A DNA stretch of 64,000 nt from Bacteroidota bacterium (GCA_025361565.1 JANYKN010000146.1:1-64000), one strand, 5' to 3'. Shown: positions 16,189 to 25,488, counted from the first letter of the stretch. Numbers and translations: made by a program. Notes: generated from the letters alone by a model not told the origin.

Positions 16189-18237
16189 TTATTTCTCCAT
16201 CAACTCCCCATAAACAAAAATTTCCTGATCAAGTACTTCTTTTGCTTTTGCGTAATCGGCATGTTCAATAATTTTGTTGTTTATGCGCACAACCGGGCCC
16301 CTTTCGCAACACTCAAAGCAGAAAGTAGCTTTTACGTCAACCATATCTTCATGACCTTCAAAACCAACCCTGTCTTCCAGTTTGTTTTCCGAAACGTATT
16401 TCATCATTTTCTTCAGGATTTTGTGTGCACCCTTGTTGTAGCAATTGGTTCCCACACAAACGCAAACTTCAATTTTTGGATGTTGGGTATTCCTGATGTT
16501 GATGGTTTGGTTTTTAATCCGCTGGCGACCGGTAAAATGGGTATGTAACAATTCATGTGCTTTGTGGCCTCCAACTTCGCCAAGTACTTGTTGGTAAACT
16601 TCTTTCACATACGGATTTTCTTGCGATTTGTGCAATTGCAGTTGTTTGTCGCAACTATAAATGCCTTTTGTACGTTTTTCGAGATAATCAGGATCAAAAC
16701 TCACAGGCTGTGCACCACCGTTTACACATCCGCCTGGGCAAGCCATTACTTCAATCAAATCGTATTCGGAATTTCCTATTTTGATTTCTTCGCAAATCTG
16801 TCTGGCGTTTGCAAGACTGTGCACCACAGCTAATTTCAGCTTTACTTTGCCCAATTCCAAATCTGCGATCCGTATACCTTCTTTTCCGCGTACCATTTTA
16901 AAATCGACTTTACTCAAAGTTTCGCCGGTTAATTTTTCGTAAGCAAAACGCAGAACAGCTTCGCTAACTCCACCTGAATTTCCAAAAAGAACACCGGCAC
17001 CGGTTTTAAAACCAAGCGGTAAATCAAATGATTCCGGGGCTAATTTGGCAAATTGTATACCCATTTCGGCTATCATTTTCGATAAACCTTCGGTACTCAG
17101 CACATGGTCAACATCAGCCATTTCGTCTTTGTAAAATTCATCGCGTTTGGCTTCGAATTTTTTGGCGGTGCATGGCATAACCGAAACAACAACCAAGTCT
17201 TCTTTCCTTATTTTCAAAATAGCTGGAAGTATTTCCTTGGCCAGGCTTCCAAACATTTGTTGAGGCGATTTGCAAGTTGACAAATTGCCCAACAATTCAG
17301 GATAATATTGCTCGGTAAATTTCACCCAAGCCGGGCAGCATGAGGTAAATTGTGGTAATTTCTCTCCTTTTAATTTTCTGGTAATAAACTCTGTAGCTTC
17401 TTCAATCACAGTTAAATCTGCAGCAAAAGAAGTGTCGTATATTTGATCGAAACCAATTCGTTTCATGGCGGCTACCATTTGTCCGGTGCTTACTGTGCCT
17501 GGCTCCAGACCGAATTCTTCACCAATGGCAACACGCACAGCAGGAGCAACTTGAACTACCACCGTTTTGGTTTTATCATGAATGGCTTTCCAAACTTCTT
17601 CCGTTTCAGGGCGTGGAGTCAACGCACCAACAGGACAAGCCCTAACACATTGGCCACAATAAACACATTCCACATCGGCCAAACTTTTTCCATAAGCAGG
17701 GCCAACTGTAGTATTTGAACCTCTTTGCACAAAGTCGATTGCGCCAACGGTTTGTATTTCTTTGCAAACACGGACGCAATCGCCGCAAAGTACACATTTG
17801 TTTGGGTCATGGATGATGCTTCTCGATTTTCGATCAACTGGATGCACTTTATCCGTTTTTTTGAAACGGCTTTTTGTAATCCCCAATCTGCGGGTTAAGT
17901 CCTGCAATTTGCAATTGTTGCTTCTTGCACAAGTTGGGCAACTGATATCGTGATTTGCCAACAACAATTCAAGGTTCACTTTTCTGATTTGTCGCACCTC
18001 GGCAGTGTTCGTCGAAACTATCATTCCATCGCGTGGAGGAGTGGAGCAAGTGGTTTGTATACCCATTCCTTCAATATCGGCTACACATAGTCGGCATGCT
18101 CCGTAAACACTCAATTCTGAATGATAACAGAAAGTTGGCATTTCAATATCCGCTTTCCGAACCAGTTCAAGTACGTTTCTTTCGTTTTCGATGGGTAATT
18201 TTATCCCATCTATGGTTATATATTTTTGATTGTCCAT
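16189..18237 (-). CDS. hydA: NAD-linked [FeFe] hydrogenase catalytic subunit
   Basis: 682 residues, the catalytic subunit of a trimeric group A hydrogenase that makes or uses H2. The N-terminal [2Fe-2S] site is Cys37/48/51/64, the His-Cys3 [4Fe-4S] site His96/Cys100/103/109, and two ferredoxin clusters are Cys148/151/154/158 and Cys191/194/197/201. The H-cluster ligands are Cys301 (TSCCPAW), Cys356 (MPCTAKKFEA), and Cys500 and Cys504 (MACPGGCVNGGAQP). The proton-transfer Cys300 is present, so this enzyme should be catalytic. A C-terminal thioredoxin-like [2Fe-2S] domain (about 588-660; Cys594, 599, 640, 644) follows, as in bifurcating HydA. It is 18 bases after hydB. The maturases HydE/F/G are not in this window. 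Confidence 0.95.
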   Translation of the reverse strand: MDNQKYITIDGIKLPIENERNVLELVRKADIEMPTFCYHSELSVYGACRLCVADIEGMGIQTTCSTPPRDGMIVSTNTAEVRQIRKVNLELLLANHDISCPTCARSNNCKLQDLTRRLGITKSRFKKTDKVHPVDRKSRSIIHDPNKCVLCGDCVRVCKEIQTVGAIDFVQRGSNTTVGPAYGKSLADVECVYCGQCVRACPVGALTPRPETEEVWKAIHDKTKTVVVQVAPAVRVAIGEEFGLEPGTVSTGQMVAAMKRIGFDQIYDTSFAADLTVIEEATEFITRKLKGEKLPQFTSCCPAWVKFTEQYYPELLGNLSTCKSPQQMFGSLAKEILPAILKIRKEDLVVVSVMPCTAKKFEAKRDEFYKDEMADVDHVLSTEGLSKMIAEMGIQFAKLAPESFDLPLGFKTGAGVLFGNSGGVSEAVLRFAYEKLTGETLSKVDFKMVRGKEGIRIADLELGKVKLKLAVVHSLANARQICEEIKIGNSEYDLIEVMACPGGCVNGGAQPVSFDPDYLEKRTKGIYSCDKQLQLHKSQENPYVKEVYQQVLGEVGGHKAHELLHTHFTGRQRIKNQTINIRNTQHPKIEVCVCVGTNCYNKGAHKILKKMMKYVSENKLEDRVGFEGHEDMVDVKATFCFECCERGPVVRINNKIIEHADYAKAKEVLDQEIFVYGELMEK

Positions 18238-18255
18238 TTTATTTTCTATTGAATT

Positions 18256-20160
18256 TTAAAAACCTAATACTGCATCAAACCTGCAAGTGGTAGCGCAAAC
18301 ACCGCATTTGGTGCACAAATCACCATCAATAACATGCAGTTCTTTTTTGTTACCAACTATTGCACCAACCGGGCATTTTTTGGCACACGCGGTGCAGCCT
18401 GTGCACTTTTCAGCATCAATACTGATATCAGCCAAAGCCTTACAATTGTTGGTCGGGCATTTTTTGTGCAGGATATGCTGCAAATATTCTTCCTTGAATT
18501 TTGAAATAGTTGATAAAACAGGGCTTGGAGCAGTTTTTCCCAATCCGCAAAGTGATGCTTTTTTTACAACCAAAGCTACTTCTTCAAGCAGTTCAAAGGT
18601 GGTCATATCAGCCTCGCCATTGATAATTTCATCGAGCAACGACGACATTTGTTTGGTTCCTTCGCGACAAGGTACACATTTTCCACAACTCTCGCTTTGG
18701 GTAAATTCCATAAAATAGCGGGCTATCTGAACCATGCACGATTGTTTGTTCATCACCACCAATCCTCCGGATCCCACCATGGCGCCTTTTTGGATCAAGT
18801 TGTCATAATCGAGCGGCAAGTCCAAATCCTCTTCGGTTAAACAACCACCAGATGGGCCACCAATCTGGACAGCTTTAAAACCTTCGTTGGTAATTTCGCC
18901 TGCATCGTCGGTAACACCGCCACCAATATTGTACACAATTTCGCGAAGGGTTGTTCCAAAAGGAACTTCAATTAATCCGGTATTTACCACATGGCCGGTA
19001 AGTGCAAAAGTTTTGGTACCTCTTGAATTTTCAGTTCCCAATTGCTTAAACCATTCCGGTCCTTTCCGGATAATAAGAGGAACAGCAGCAAGGGTTTCCA
19101 CGTTATTGATTACGGTTGGATGTCCCCATAACCCTTTTTGTGCCGGAAACGGTGGTTTTGGGTTTGGCATTCCACGTTTTCCTTCGATGGAAGCCATCAA
19201 TGCGGTTTCCTCGCCACAAACAAAAGCGCCGGCACCTTCCATTACCTGGATTTTAAAAGTTTTGCCGCTTCCAAAAACATCATCACCCAAAATTCCTGCA
19301 TTTTCGGCAGCTTCAATGGCTTTTCTAACACGTTTTACTGCCAAAGGATATTCCAATCTCACATAAACATAACCTTCATTCGCGCCAATGGCTCTTGCAG
19401 CAATCATCATTCCTTCAATGATTCTGTGGGGGTTTCCTTCCATCAAGCTTCTGTCCATAAAAGCTCCTGGATCGCCTTCGTCGCCATTGCAAATCACATA
19501 TTTTTTGGGGTCTTTTTCAATTTGGGTCAGCATCCATTTTTTACCTGTTGGGAAACCACCGCCCCCACGACCGCGCAATCCGGAATCGAGCATGGTTTTG
19601 CAAACTTCCACGTCTTCCATTTCAAGATAGGCTTTTTCTGCTGCCTGATAGCCTTTTTTGCTGATATATTCGGCCAAATCTTCGGGGTCGATTATTCCGC
19701 AATCCGAAAGTATAATCCTTTTTTGTTGTTTATAAAATGGGATATCGTTTTGGCCTTTGTGTTTTTTGCCAGTTATCGGATCCTGATAAAGCAATTCATC
19801 GATTATTTCATTGTTCTTGATGGTCTGTTCAACAATTTGCTTTACGTCTTCGGGTTTCACTTTGTTGTACAAAATATCGTTGGGGAAAATTTCAATAAGC
19901 GGGCCCATGGCGCAGAACCCCTGGCATCCGCTTCCGCTAATGTGTACCTTATCTTTGCCGTTGCACTCGTGACTGTTCACTTCCAATACAACATCTAAAT
20001 TGGCATCGGTTAATTCCTTTTTAAATTCATGATAAATATTCATGGAACCATTTGCAATACAGCCTGTTCCGGCACATATTACAATACGTTTTTTGATATT
20101 TGCGGTTTTCTCTTTATACTCAACAGCAATTTCGTTTAAATTGATGGCAGTGGTAATCAT
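18256..20160 (-). CDS. hydB: NAD-linked hydrogenase flavoprotein subunit (NuoF-like)
   Basis: 634 residues. The N-terminal thioredoxin-like [2Fe-2S] domain has Cys29/34/79/83. Then comes the NuoF core with the FMN/NADH-binding GRGGGGFPTG (197-206) and GDEGDPGAFMD. An SLBB-like part and the NuoF [4Fe-4S] site SCGKCVPCREGT with Cys492/495/498 and Cys538 follow. The C-terminal pair of ferredoxin clusters is Cys586/589/592/596 and Cys616/619/622/626. This is the full domain set of HydB of electron-bifurcating HydABC, which oxidises NADH and ferredoxin together to drive H2 formation. Whether this one bifurcates is inferred. It overlaps hydC by 4 bases, and a GGAGG ribosome site lies within the end of hydC. 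Confidence 0.94.
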   Translation of the reverse strand: MITTAINLNEIAVEYKEKTANIKKRIVICAGTGCIANGSMNIYHEFKKELTDANLDVVLEVNSHECNGKDKVHISGSGCQGFCAMGPLIEIFPNDILYNKVKPEDVKQIVEQTIKNNEIIDELLYQDPITGKKHKGQNDIPFYKQQKRIILSDCGIIDPEDLAEYISKKGYQAAEKAYLEMEDVEVCKTMLDSGLRGRGGGGFPTGKKWMLTQIEKDPKKYVICNGDEGDPGAFMDRSLMEGNPHRIIEGMMIAARAIGANEGYVYVRLEYPLAVKRVRKAIEAAENAGILGDDVFGSGKTFKIQVMEGAGAFVCGEETALMASIEGKRGMPNPKPPFPAQKGLWGHPTVINNVETLAAVPLIIRKGPEWFKQLGTENSRGTKTFALTGHVVNTGLIEVPFGTTLREIVYNIGGGVTDDAGEITNEGFKAVQIGGPSGGCLTEEDLDLPLDYDNLIQKGAMVGSGGLVVMNKQSCMVQIARYFMEFTQSESCGKCVPCREGTKQMSSLLDEIINGEADMTTFELLEEVALVVKKASLCGLGKTAPSPVLSTISKFKEEYLQHILHKKCPTNNCKALADISIDAEKCTGCTACAKKCPVGAIVGNKKELHVIDGDLCTKCGVCATTCRFDAVLGF

Positions 20161-20690
20161 TTTGCACCTCCTTCGGCTTCAATAATGGAATCAATAATTT
20201 CATTTACTTTTTTATCGCCAACCTGACCATAGATACTCTCATTTACAACCATTACTGGAGCTAAGCCACAAGCGCCAAGGCACGAAACGGTTTCGAGTGT
20301 AAACATCATATCGTCGGTGGTATGTTTGTTTTCGTTCAGTTTTAATTTTTTAAACAAGGCGTTTACCAATTTCATGGAGCCTTTTACGTGGCAAGCCGTG
20401 CCGTTACAAACTTTAATCACGTATTTTCCTTTTGCTTCGAGCGAAAAGTGTGCGTAAAAAGTAGCCACGCCATAAATTTCAGCCACTGGCATATCCAATG
20501 CGGTTGCCAAAAATGTTAAAACTTCCTGAGGCAAATATCTGTATTCCTCTTGCACTTCTTGCAAAATGGTAATCAGGCGTGATTTTTGAAATTTGTATTT
20601 CTCCACAATTTCAATCACTTTTTCAAATTGCCTAGTTTTGACATTTGCCTCAATAAAAACTTCGTCCAGTAATGTGTTTTCCATGTTCAA
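20157..20690 (-). CDS. hydC: NAD-linked hydrogenase small subunit (NuoE-like)
   Basis: 177 residues of the NuoE/HydC family. An N-terminal helical region (QFEKVIEIVEKYKF to YLPQEVLTFLATALDMP) is followed by a thioredoxin-like [2Fe-2S] domain with ligands Cys95 and Cys100 (VCNGTACHVKG) and Cys137 and Cys141 (SCLGACGLAP). It carries electrons within the HydABC complex next to the flavin of HydB. The gene starts 12 bases after rex and overlaps hydB, so rex, hydC, hydB and hydA form one transcription unit. Confidence 0.94.
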   Translation of the reverse strand: MNMENTLLDEVFIEANVKTRQFEKVIEIVEKYKFQKSRLITILQEVQEEYRYLPQEVLTFLATALDMPVAEIYGVATFYAHFSLEAKGKYVIKVCNGTACHVKGSMKLVNALFKKLKLNENKHTTDDMMFTLETVSCLGACGLAPVMVVNESIYGQVGDKKVNEIIDSIIEAEGGAK

Positions 20691-20702
20691 TCTTTAAAAG
20701 TT

Positions 20703-21371
20703 CTACTTAATTGTTTTTGTTTCAGTTTTATGGTGTAGTTTGTTCATAATTACGGCCAGATTGGCGTATATCGATGTGTTTTGTACAATAATTCGTTCGG
20801 GGACAACAATGCTCGTTGGAGCGAAATTCCAAATGGCTTCAATTCCCCAGCTCACCATTAAATCGGCAATTTGCTGGGCTTGATCGGCAGGGGTTGTGAT
20901 AATTCCGAAAACTACATGCATCCTTTCAGCTAAATCGGCAAATTTATTGATGGGCATAACAGGAACGCCTCTTATATTTGTCCCAATTTTTAAAGGATCA
21001 TTGTCAAAAGCAGCAACAATTTTGACTCCGTATTCATCAAAGCCCGGATATCCGACCAATGCAGTTCCGAGACTGCCCGCTCCAACTAAAAAGGCATGAT
21101 CCAAATGATTAAAACCAAGGAACTCTTCGATGGCAGCCAAAAGATCGCTTACATTGTAACCAATTTTTGGTTTGCCTGTAATTCCTGTGTATGCAAGGTC
21201 TTTGGTTACTTGCGTGGCATCAAACCTCAAGCGGTGTGCAATTCTGGGAGCAGAAACATAAAGGACACCTTCGCTTTTCTTTAGTTTAACATAGTCGAGG
21301 TAGTTTGGCATCCTGCGGATAGTAGGTTCCGGAACGCTGGTATGTATTGTTTTTTTGTCGGTAGTTTCCAT
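20703..21371 (-). CDS. rex: Redox-sensing transcriptional repressor Rex
   Basis: 222 residues. An N-terminal winged helix (about 15-85; PEPTIRRMPNYLDYVKLLK-like start, then VSAPRIAHRLRFDATQVTKDLAY) is followed by a Rossmann domain with the NAD(H) loop VGAGSLGTAL, AFDNDPLKIG, and a C-terminal domain-swap helix. Rex binds DNA when NAD+ is high and lets go when NADH builds up. It usually controls fermentation and hydrogenase genes. It heads the hydCBA operon, and three 8-4-8 palindromes lie just before its start (21378-21527), which fits autoregulation and NADH-responsive hydrogenase expression. Confidence 0.94.
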   Translation of the reverse strand: METTDKKTIHTSVPEPTIRRMPNYLDYVKLKKSEGVLYVSAPRIAHRLRFDATQVTKDLAYTGITGKPKIGYNVSDLLAAIEEFLGFNHLDHAFLVGAGSLGTALVGYPGFDEYGVKIVAAFDNDPLKIGTNIRGVPVMPINKFADLAERMHVVFGIITTPADQAQQIADLMVSWGIEAIWNFAPTSIVVPERIIVQNTSIYANLAVIMNKLHHKTETKTIK

Positions 21372-21377
21372 ATTTAA

Positions 21378-21397
21378 ATAAAGATTAAATTCTTTAT
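21378..21397 (-). promoter_or_regulatory. Putative Rex operator 1
   Basis: ATAAAGAT-TAAA-TTCTTTAT, with arms complementary at 7 of 8 positions. It starts 7 bases upstream of the rex start codon. The 8-4-8 geometry is that of known Rex boxes (TTGTGAAA-N4-TTTCACAA), although the bases differ. Confidence 0.6.
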
Positions 21398-21462
21398 AAA
21401 AAATAATGTTAAAATCTTGATATATAATTAAAAGCTTATAGACGTTGAACTAAAGTATTTAA

Positions 21463-21482
21463 ATAAAGAAAAAATTCTTTAA
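21463..21482 (-). promoter_or_regulatory. Putative Rex operator 2
   Basis: ATAAAGAA-AAAA-TTCTTTAA: the same 20-bp pattern as the site at 21378, with 7 of 8 arm positions complementary. It is embedded in the shared flank ATTTAAATAAAGA. Confidence 0.6.
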
Positions 21483-21507
21483 TGCATCAAAAATATAATA
21501 AGTTTTA

Positions 21508-21527
21508 ATACAGAAAAAATTCTTTAT
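21508..21527 (-). promoter_or_regulatory. Putative Rex operator 3
   Basis: ATACAGAA-AAAA-TTCTTTAT: one mismatch between arms. It is 45 bases from operator 2 and 130 from operator 1. Three near-identical palindromes in 150 bp argue against chance. Confidence 0.55.
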
Positions 21528-21785
21528 AGATTTTTGTGTAATATGGAATGGATTTAAATAAGGAGAAATAAGAATTTTGATTTTTAGCTTTAATGAATCA
21601 TCGCAAAATAAATAGGCTTCATACATTTGGATTATTGCCTTAGAGAGTTTAACTATCTTTTTAAAAGAAAATATTACAACACTTTGTGAACAAACAATAA
21701 GTACCTTCTATAAATAGTTTATAAAATTGTATTTCAAGTATATTTAACTCATTTAAAACTTTAAAAACATCTAAAAATCAAGTAT
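21528..21785. other. Rest of the rex upstream gap, AT-rich
   Basis: The whole gap before rex and the divergent gene at 21786 is 414 bases. Outside the three palindromes it is very AT-rich, with no open frame, no clear TAnnTTTG element and no hairpin that I can support. Confidence 0.6.
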
Positions 21786-22682
21786 ATGAAATCATTCCTT
21801 AAATTCATCCCACTGCTTCTTGTATTCATACTTTTTCTGTCATTTATGGCTGTAGTTCCATTTCCAAAGACCGAAACCAAAAAATACCTGTCAATTGAAG
21901 AGGCAATGAAAAACAAAATAGTATCGGTACATTTTACAGGAAAAGGCGGCTATTCAGGCGAATGCGTTGAACTTAACATTCAATCACTGATTGATCATGA
22001 TACTTTGATCAGGATTGAGCCTGGCCGTCGATTGGTTTCTGACGATACACTTTTACAGGATATTTTGATTGTTAAAGAGATACAGTTGTTGTTGGCAGCA
22101 AGAGAAAAAAAACAATTTAATATTTTTGGTTTTTGTTGCGAAGCTACCAATCATGCCCCTTATGGTGGCGCCAAGTTCAGCGTTGGTTATATGGCCGACA
22201 GTGCTTTTATTAAACTGGCCATGTTTTTATCGGCATCCAATTTACCATTGGATGTGATGCAAAGTGCAGTTTGGGTTTTGAGTAACAATCACGCGCTCAA
22301 TTCCATCAATAACGAAAATGAAAGCGACCGGCCAAAAATGAAAGAACTTTACCAGTTAATTGCTGGTATGAAGGGACTTGAAATCAAATTTCCTTGGTAT
22401 ACACTTAAATATAAGGCAGATACTGCAACCTTATTTTCAAATATCCCAGTTAAACTTTTTGGTGAAATTGAATACAATTTATCTGATCCTGCTCATGTTG
22501 ACCTGGTAGTGCGCGATTCCCGGAATAATTTTGTTGCCAACCTTTTCGTAAACAGACCACATAATCCCAATACTTATACCTATCGCTTTTCGCTCGACGT
22601 TGCAAAATATCCAAAAGGGAAATATTATGTGATTTTGTATGTCGATAATCAAATGCGGGTTCGAAAGGAATTTGAGCTATAG
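21786..22682 (+). CDS. Exported protein, possibly thioester-domain-like
   Basis: 298 residues with an N-terminal signal or anchor helix (FLKFIPLLLVFILFLSFMAVV). No family is recognised with confidence. The central part contains GGYSGECVELNIQ, then FNIFGFCCEATNHAPYGGAKFSVGY, and then LDVMQSAVWVLSNNHALNS. The last matches the Q-x-A-x-W motif of thioester domains in Gram-positive surface adhesins, where that Gln forms a bond with an upstream Cys. Cysteines in SGEC or FGFCC could supply the partner. The C-terminal 80 residues look like a beta sandwich (VDLVVRDSRNNFVANLFV...KYYVILYVDNQM). Role unknown. A terminator-like hairpin follows at 22703-22737. Confidence 0.7.
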   Translation: MKSFLKFIPLLLVFILFLSFMAVVPFPKTETKKYLSIEEAMKNKIVSVHFTGKGGYSGECVELNIQSLIDHDTLIRIEPGRRLVSDDTLLQDILIVKEIQLLLAAREKKQFNIFGFCCEATNHAPYGGAKFSVGYMADSAFIKLAMFLSASNLPLDVMQSAVWVLSNNHALNSINNENESDRPKMKELYQLIAGMKGLEIKFPWYTLKYKADTATLFSNIPVKLFGEIEYNLSDPAHVDLVVRDSRNNFVANLFVNRPHNPNTYTYRFSLDVAKYPKGKYYVILYVDNQMRVRKEFEL

Positions 22683-22702
22683 AAATTTGAATCTAGAAAT
22701 TG

Positions 22703-22737
22703 GAAATTAGAACTTTGAAAATTTAAGTTCTAATTTC
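22703..22737 (+). terminator. Hairpin after the exported protein gene
   Basis: GAAATTAGAACTT (22703-22715) pairs perfectly with AAGTTCTAATTTC (22725-22737) around a 9-base loop. There is no long T run after it, so it could also be a leader hairpin. Confidence 0.5.
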
Positions 22738-22746
22738 TAATTGCCA

Positions 22747-22778
22747 TTGAAAAAAACAACCCAATTTTACTATATTCG
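22747..22778 (+). promoter_or_regulatory. Possible promoter of the M28 peptidase gene
   Basis: TTG at 22747-22749 and TATATTCG at 22771-22778 (7 of 8 to TAnnTTTG) are 21 bases apart. The start codon is at 22803. Confidence 0.4.
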
Positions 22779-22802
22779 CTTTTCAATTAAAAAGGTAAAA
22801 TC

Positions 22803-24386
22803 ATGCGCATAACTTTATTATTTATTAGCATTTTAATAGCATCCAGAAGCCAAGCCCAAGATTCGTTAATTGTAAAATATTCAAAAACAATAACGGCAGT
22901 TGAGCTTCAAAAACATTTAACCATAATCGCTTCCGATGCCTACGAAGGGCGAGAAACCGGTGAAAAAGGGCTGGAGATGGCTGGAAAATATATGGTCAAC
23001 GAGTTTCAGGATGATAAGCTAACCGGACCTGTTGGAAATAGCATCAACCCATTTTATCAGGAATTTGAACTCGAAAAAAAAACCTGGACAAAAGTTAAAT
23101 TTACTGCCGGAAAAGAAAAATTTGAGAACTATAAAGATATGGCTTTTTTAACCGCATCGCCTGGTATAAGTGAGTTTGATGTTGTATTTGCCGGATATGG
23201 AATTTATTCCGATAAGTACAATGATTATGTAGATATTGATGTGAAAGATAAAATGGTGGCTTTCATGATTGGAGAGCCAAAAAACAAGAAAGGGTTTTTT
23301 CTGATGACGGGTACAAAAGATCCGAATTTTAAAATGGATACAACCATCAACAGTAAATTTGAATCGGTGCAATCAAAGGCTATGGCTTCAGTGCTTAGAG
23401 GTGCAAAAGGATTTATCCTGATTGAAGAAAATGATAAAGAAGCCGAAAAAACGATTAAACTTTTACAAGATGAGTTAGGCGAATCGCAAATTTCTTTCCC
23501 AGGAAAGGATAATATTAGCGAAAACTTTCCAGTTATTTATATGTCACCAACCCAGGCAGCACGCTTATTTGGAACCAGTAAAAAGAAATTTGACACAACA
23601 CTTTCAGATAGCGTGGCTAAAGATGTTAGTCCTGCTGGAAAATGGTATGCGAAAATAAAATTTGAAACCGAACAGAAAAATGAAATTATAAAAACTAGAA
23701 ATGTACTTGGTTTTATTGAAGGAACAGATAAAAAGGATGAGATTTTAATCATTTGTGCACATTATGATCACGAAGGAATTAAAAATGGGGAGGTATACAA
23801 TGGTGCGGATGATAATGGTTCTGGAACTGTTGGGTTACTTGAACTTTCCGAAGCATTTTCCAAAGCCAAAGCCGATGGACATGGACCGCGCAGAAGTATT
23901 CTTTTTATTGCAACAACAGGAGAAGAAGAAGGTCTGCTTGGTTCTAAATATTATGCCGAACATCCAATTTTTCCAATGGCTAAAACGGTATCAGCACTTA
24001 ATATGGATATGCTTGGCAGGATTGATAAAGAGCATGAACAAAATAAAAGCTACATTTACCTGATTGGTGCTGATTATATGTCTTCGGAGTTGAATAAATT
24101 GAGTGAAGAGTCCGCCAAAATATATACCCCGGAACTTCAACTTGATTATACTTATAACGACAAAAACAACCCTGAAAAATTAAATGAACGCTCAGATCAA
24201 TTCAATTTTGCCGAAAAAGGTGTTCCGGTTATATTCTATTTTTCGGGTTTACATGCCGATTATCATAAACCGACCGACGATGTTGATAAAATAGATTTTA
24301 ATTTGCTTGAAAATCGTTTGCATTTGGTTTTTGCAACAGCTTGGGAGTTAGCGAATAGGGAAGAAAGGGTTAAAGTGGATAAATAA
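22803..24386 (+). CDS. Secreted M28-family zinc aminopeptidase
   Basis: 527 residues. A signal peptide ends about SRSQA. A PA (protease-associated) domain is inserted at about 115-280 (FDVVFAGYGIYSD, VLRGAKGFILIEEN). The M28 peptidase core then has two-zinc ligands His320 (ICAHYDHEG), bridging Asp336 (NGADDNGSGT), Glu375 with base Glu374 (TTGEEEGLLGS), Asp402 (LNMDMLGR) and His488 (DYHKPTDD). All catalytic residues are present. It should trim amino acids from peptides in the periplasm or outside the cell. Single gene, ended by the strong hairpin at 24431. Confidence 0.93.
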   Translation: MRITLLFISILIASRSQAQDSLIVKYSKTITAVELQKHLTIIASDAYEGRETGEKGLEMAGKYMVNEFQDDKLTGPVGNSINPFYQEFELEKKTWTKVKFTAGKEKFENYKDMAFLTASPGISEFDVVFAGYGIYSDKYNDYVDIDVKDKMVAFMIGEPKNKKGFFLMTGTKDPNFKMDTTINSKFESVQSKAMASVLRGAKGFILIEENDKEAEKTIKLLQDELGESQISFPGKDNISENFPVIYMSPTQAARLFGTSKKKFDTTLSDSVAKDVSPAGKWYAKIKFETEQKNEIIKTRNVLGFIEGTDKKDEILIICAHYDHEGIKNGEVYNGADDNGSGTVGLLELSEAFSKAKADGHGPRRSILFIATTGEEEGLLGSKYYAEHPIFPMAKTVSALNMDMLGRIDKEHEQNKSYIYLIGADYMSSELNKLSEESAKIYTPELQLDYTYNDKNNPEKLNERSDQFNFAEKGVPVIFYFSGLHADYHKPTDDVDKIDFNLLENRLHLVFATAWELANREERVKVDK

Positions 24387-24430
24387 ATAATCTGATAAAG
24401 TTTTACATACAAACAATTTAAAAACCAAAA

Positions 24431-24478
24431 AACCGCAGATAATATATTGAAATATAATTATCTGCGGTTTTGTTTTTA
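24431..24478. terminator. Bidirectional terminator
   Basis: AACCGCAGATAAT (24431-24443) and ATTATCTGCGGTT (24457-24469) form a perfect 13-bp stem with a 13-base loop. A run of A precedes it and TTGTTTTTATTTT follows, so it can stop transcription from both convergent genes. Confidence 0.85.
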
Positions 24479-24510
24479 TTTTAAAATGTAATGTTGCATG
24501 AAATTATATT

Positions 24511-25278
24511 TTATTGAAAAAACATCATCCTTCCTTTTCCACAAGTAGCATCGCCCCAAAATCCAAAGAAATAATTGAGTTCAGCCATTAATTTTAAAGT
24601 AATTGGGCTAGTTTTAGCAGTAAATGTTGTAGTTGGATGATACACACCATCGTTTAGCACATGATAATCGGGATTTAAATCACCAAAAGCATAAGCACCT
24701 CTTAATCCTATAAATAGTTGAACGCGATCGCCATTGATTGCTGCGAATCCCATTCCTGCAGCAATACTGGTGAATTTGTCTGCAAAATTGGTCTTGTAAT
24801 CATTTACCGAATTTTCGTCAGTAAATAAAAGATTTGAAGGATCATTTTTAACACTTGCAGATTTCATGGTAGAAAATTGTGGACCGGCTTCAACATAGAA
24901 ACCATAATCGCTTATATATCTTAAAGAAACAAACAAGTCGAATGATTTTAATTTTTGTGTTTTAACATATGGAACCACCCCATTGGTATTATCGCTGATG
25001 CTATAAACCTCTCCAAAGTTTGAAATAGTTGGTTCTATATTAATTCCAACATGATCGCCGTATGTTATACCAAATCGGCCACCAAAGGAGTATGCAGGGC
25101 TGAAGTTAAGTTTTACGTTTTTATCGGACATCACATCTTTATTATATAACAAACTGCCACCAAATCCACCTTTAATTGATAGGCTAAGCCATTTGACTTC
25201 ACCACTTCCACGCCCCCTTTGCGCAAATATTGTTGTAATCATTGTCATACAAAAAAGCACGGTTAAAATTTTTTTCAT
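24511..25278 (-). CDS. Outer-membrane beta-barrel protein
   Basis: 255 residues. A signal peptide MKKILTVLFCMTMITTIFAQ is followed by alternating beta strands typical of small porin-like barrels: LSLSIKGGFGGSLLYN, YSFGGRFGITYGDHVGINIEP, FDLFVSLRYISDYGFYVEAGP, AAGMGFAAINGDRVQLFIGLRGAYAF and ITLKLMAELNYFFGF. The C-terminus (MMFFQ) is somewhat atypical because a short cysteine- and glycine-containing tail follows the last strand. Function is unknown beyond an outer-membrane location. Single gene, convergent with the M28 peptidase gene. Confidence 0.82.
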   Translation of the reverse strand: MKKILTVLFCMTMITTIFAQRGRGSGEVKWLSLSIKGGFGGSLLYNKDVMSDKNVKLNFSPAYSFGGRFGITYGDHVGINIEPTISNFGEVYSISDNTNGVVPYVKTQKLKSFDLFVSLRYISDYGFYVEAGPQFSTMKSASVKNDPSNLLFTDENSVNDYKTNFADKFTSIAAGMGFAAINGDRVQLFIGLRGAYAFGDLNPDYHVLNDGVYHPTTTFTAKTSPITLKLMAELNYFFGFWGDATCGKGRMMFFQ

Positions 25279-25488
25279 AGCTATAAGGATTTATTTAATG
25301 CAATTGCTGACCAATATTATTTACTAGATGCAAGTAGACATGATAAAGTTGCATATCTCAAAAAAATCTACAATTCTTTAACATCAGCATAATACAAACA
25401 TAACTCAAAAAAAATAAATTTTCCTGGAATTAGATTAGACTATTGTTGAGAATATTGAATTATATTTATAAACGGATATGAAATAGAT

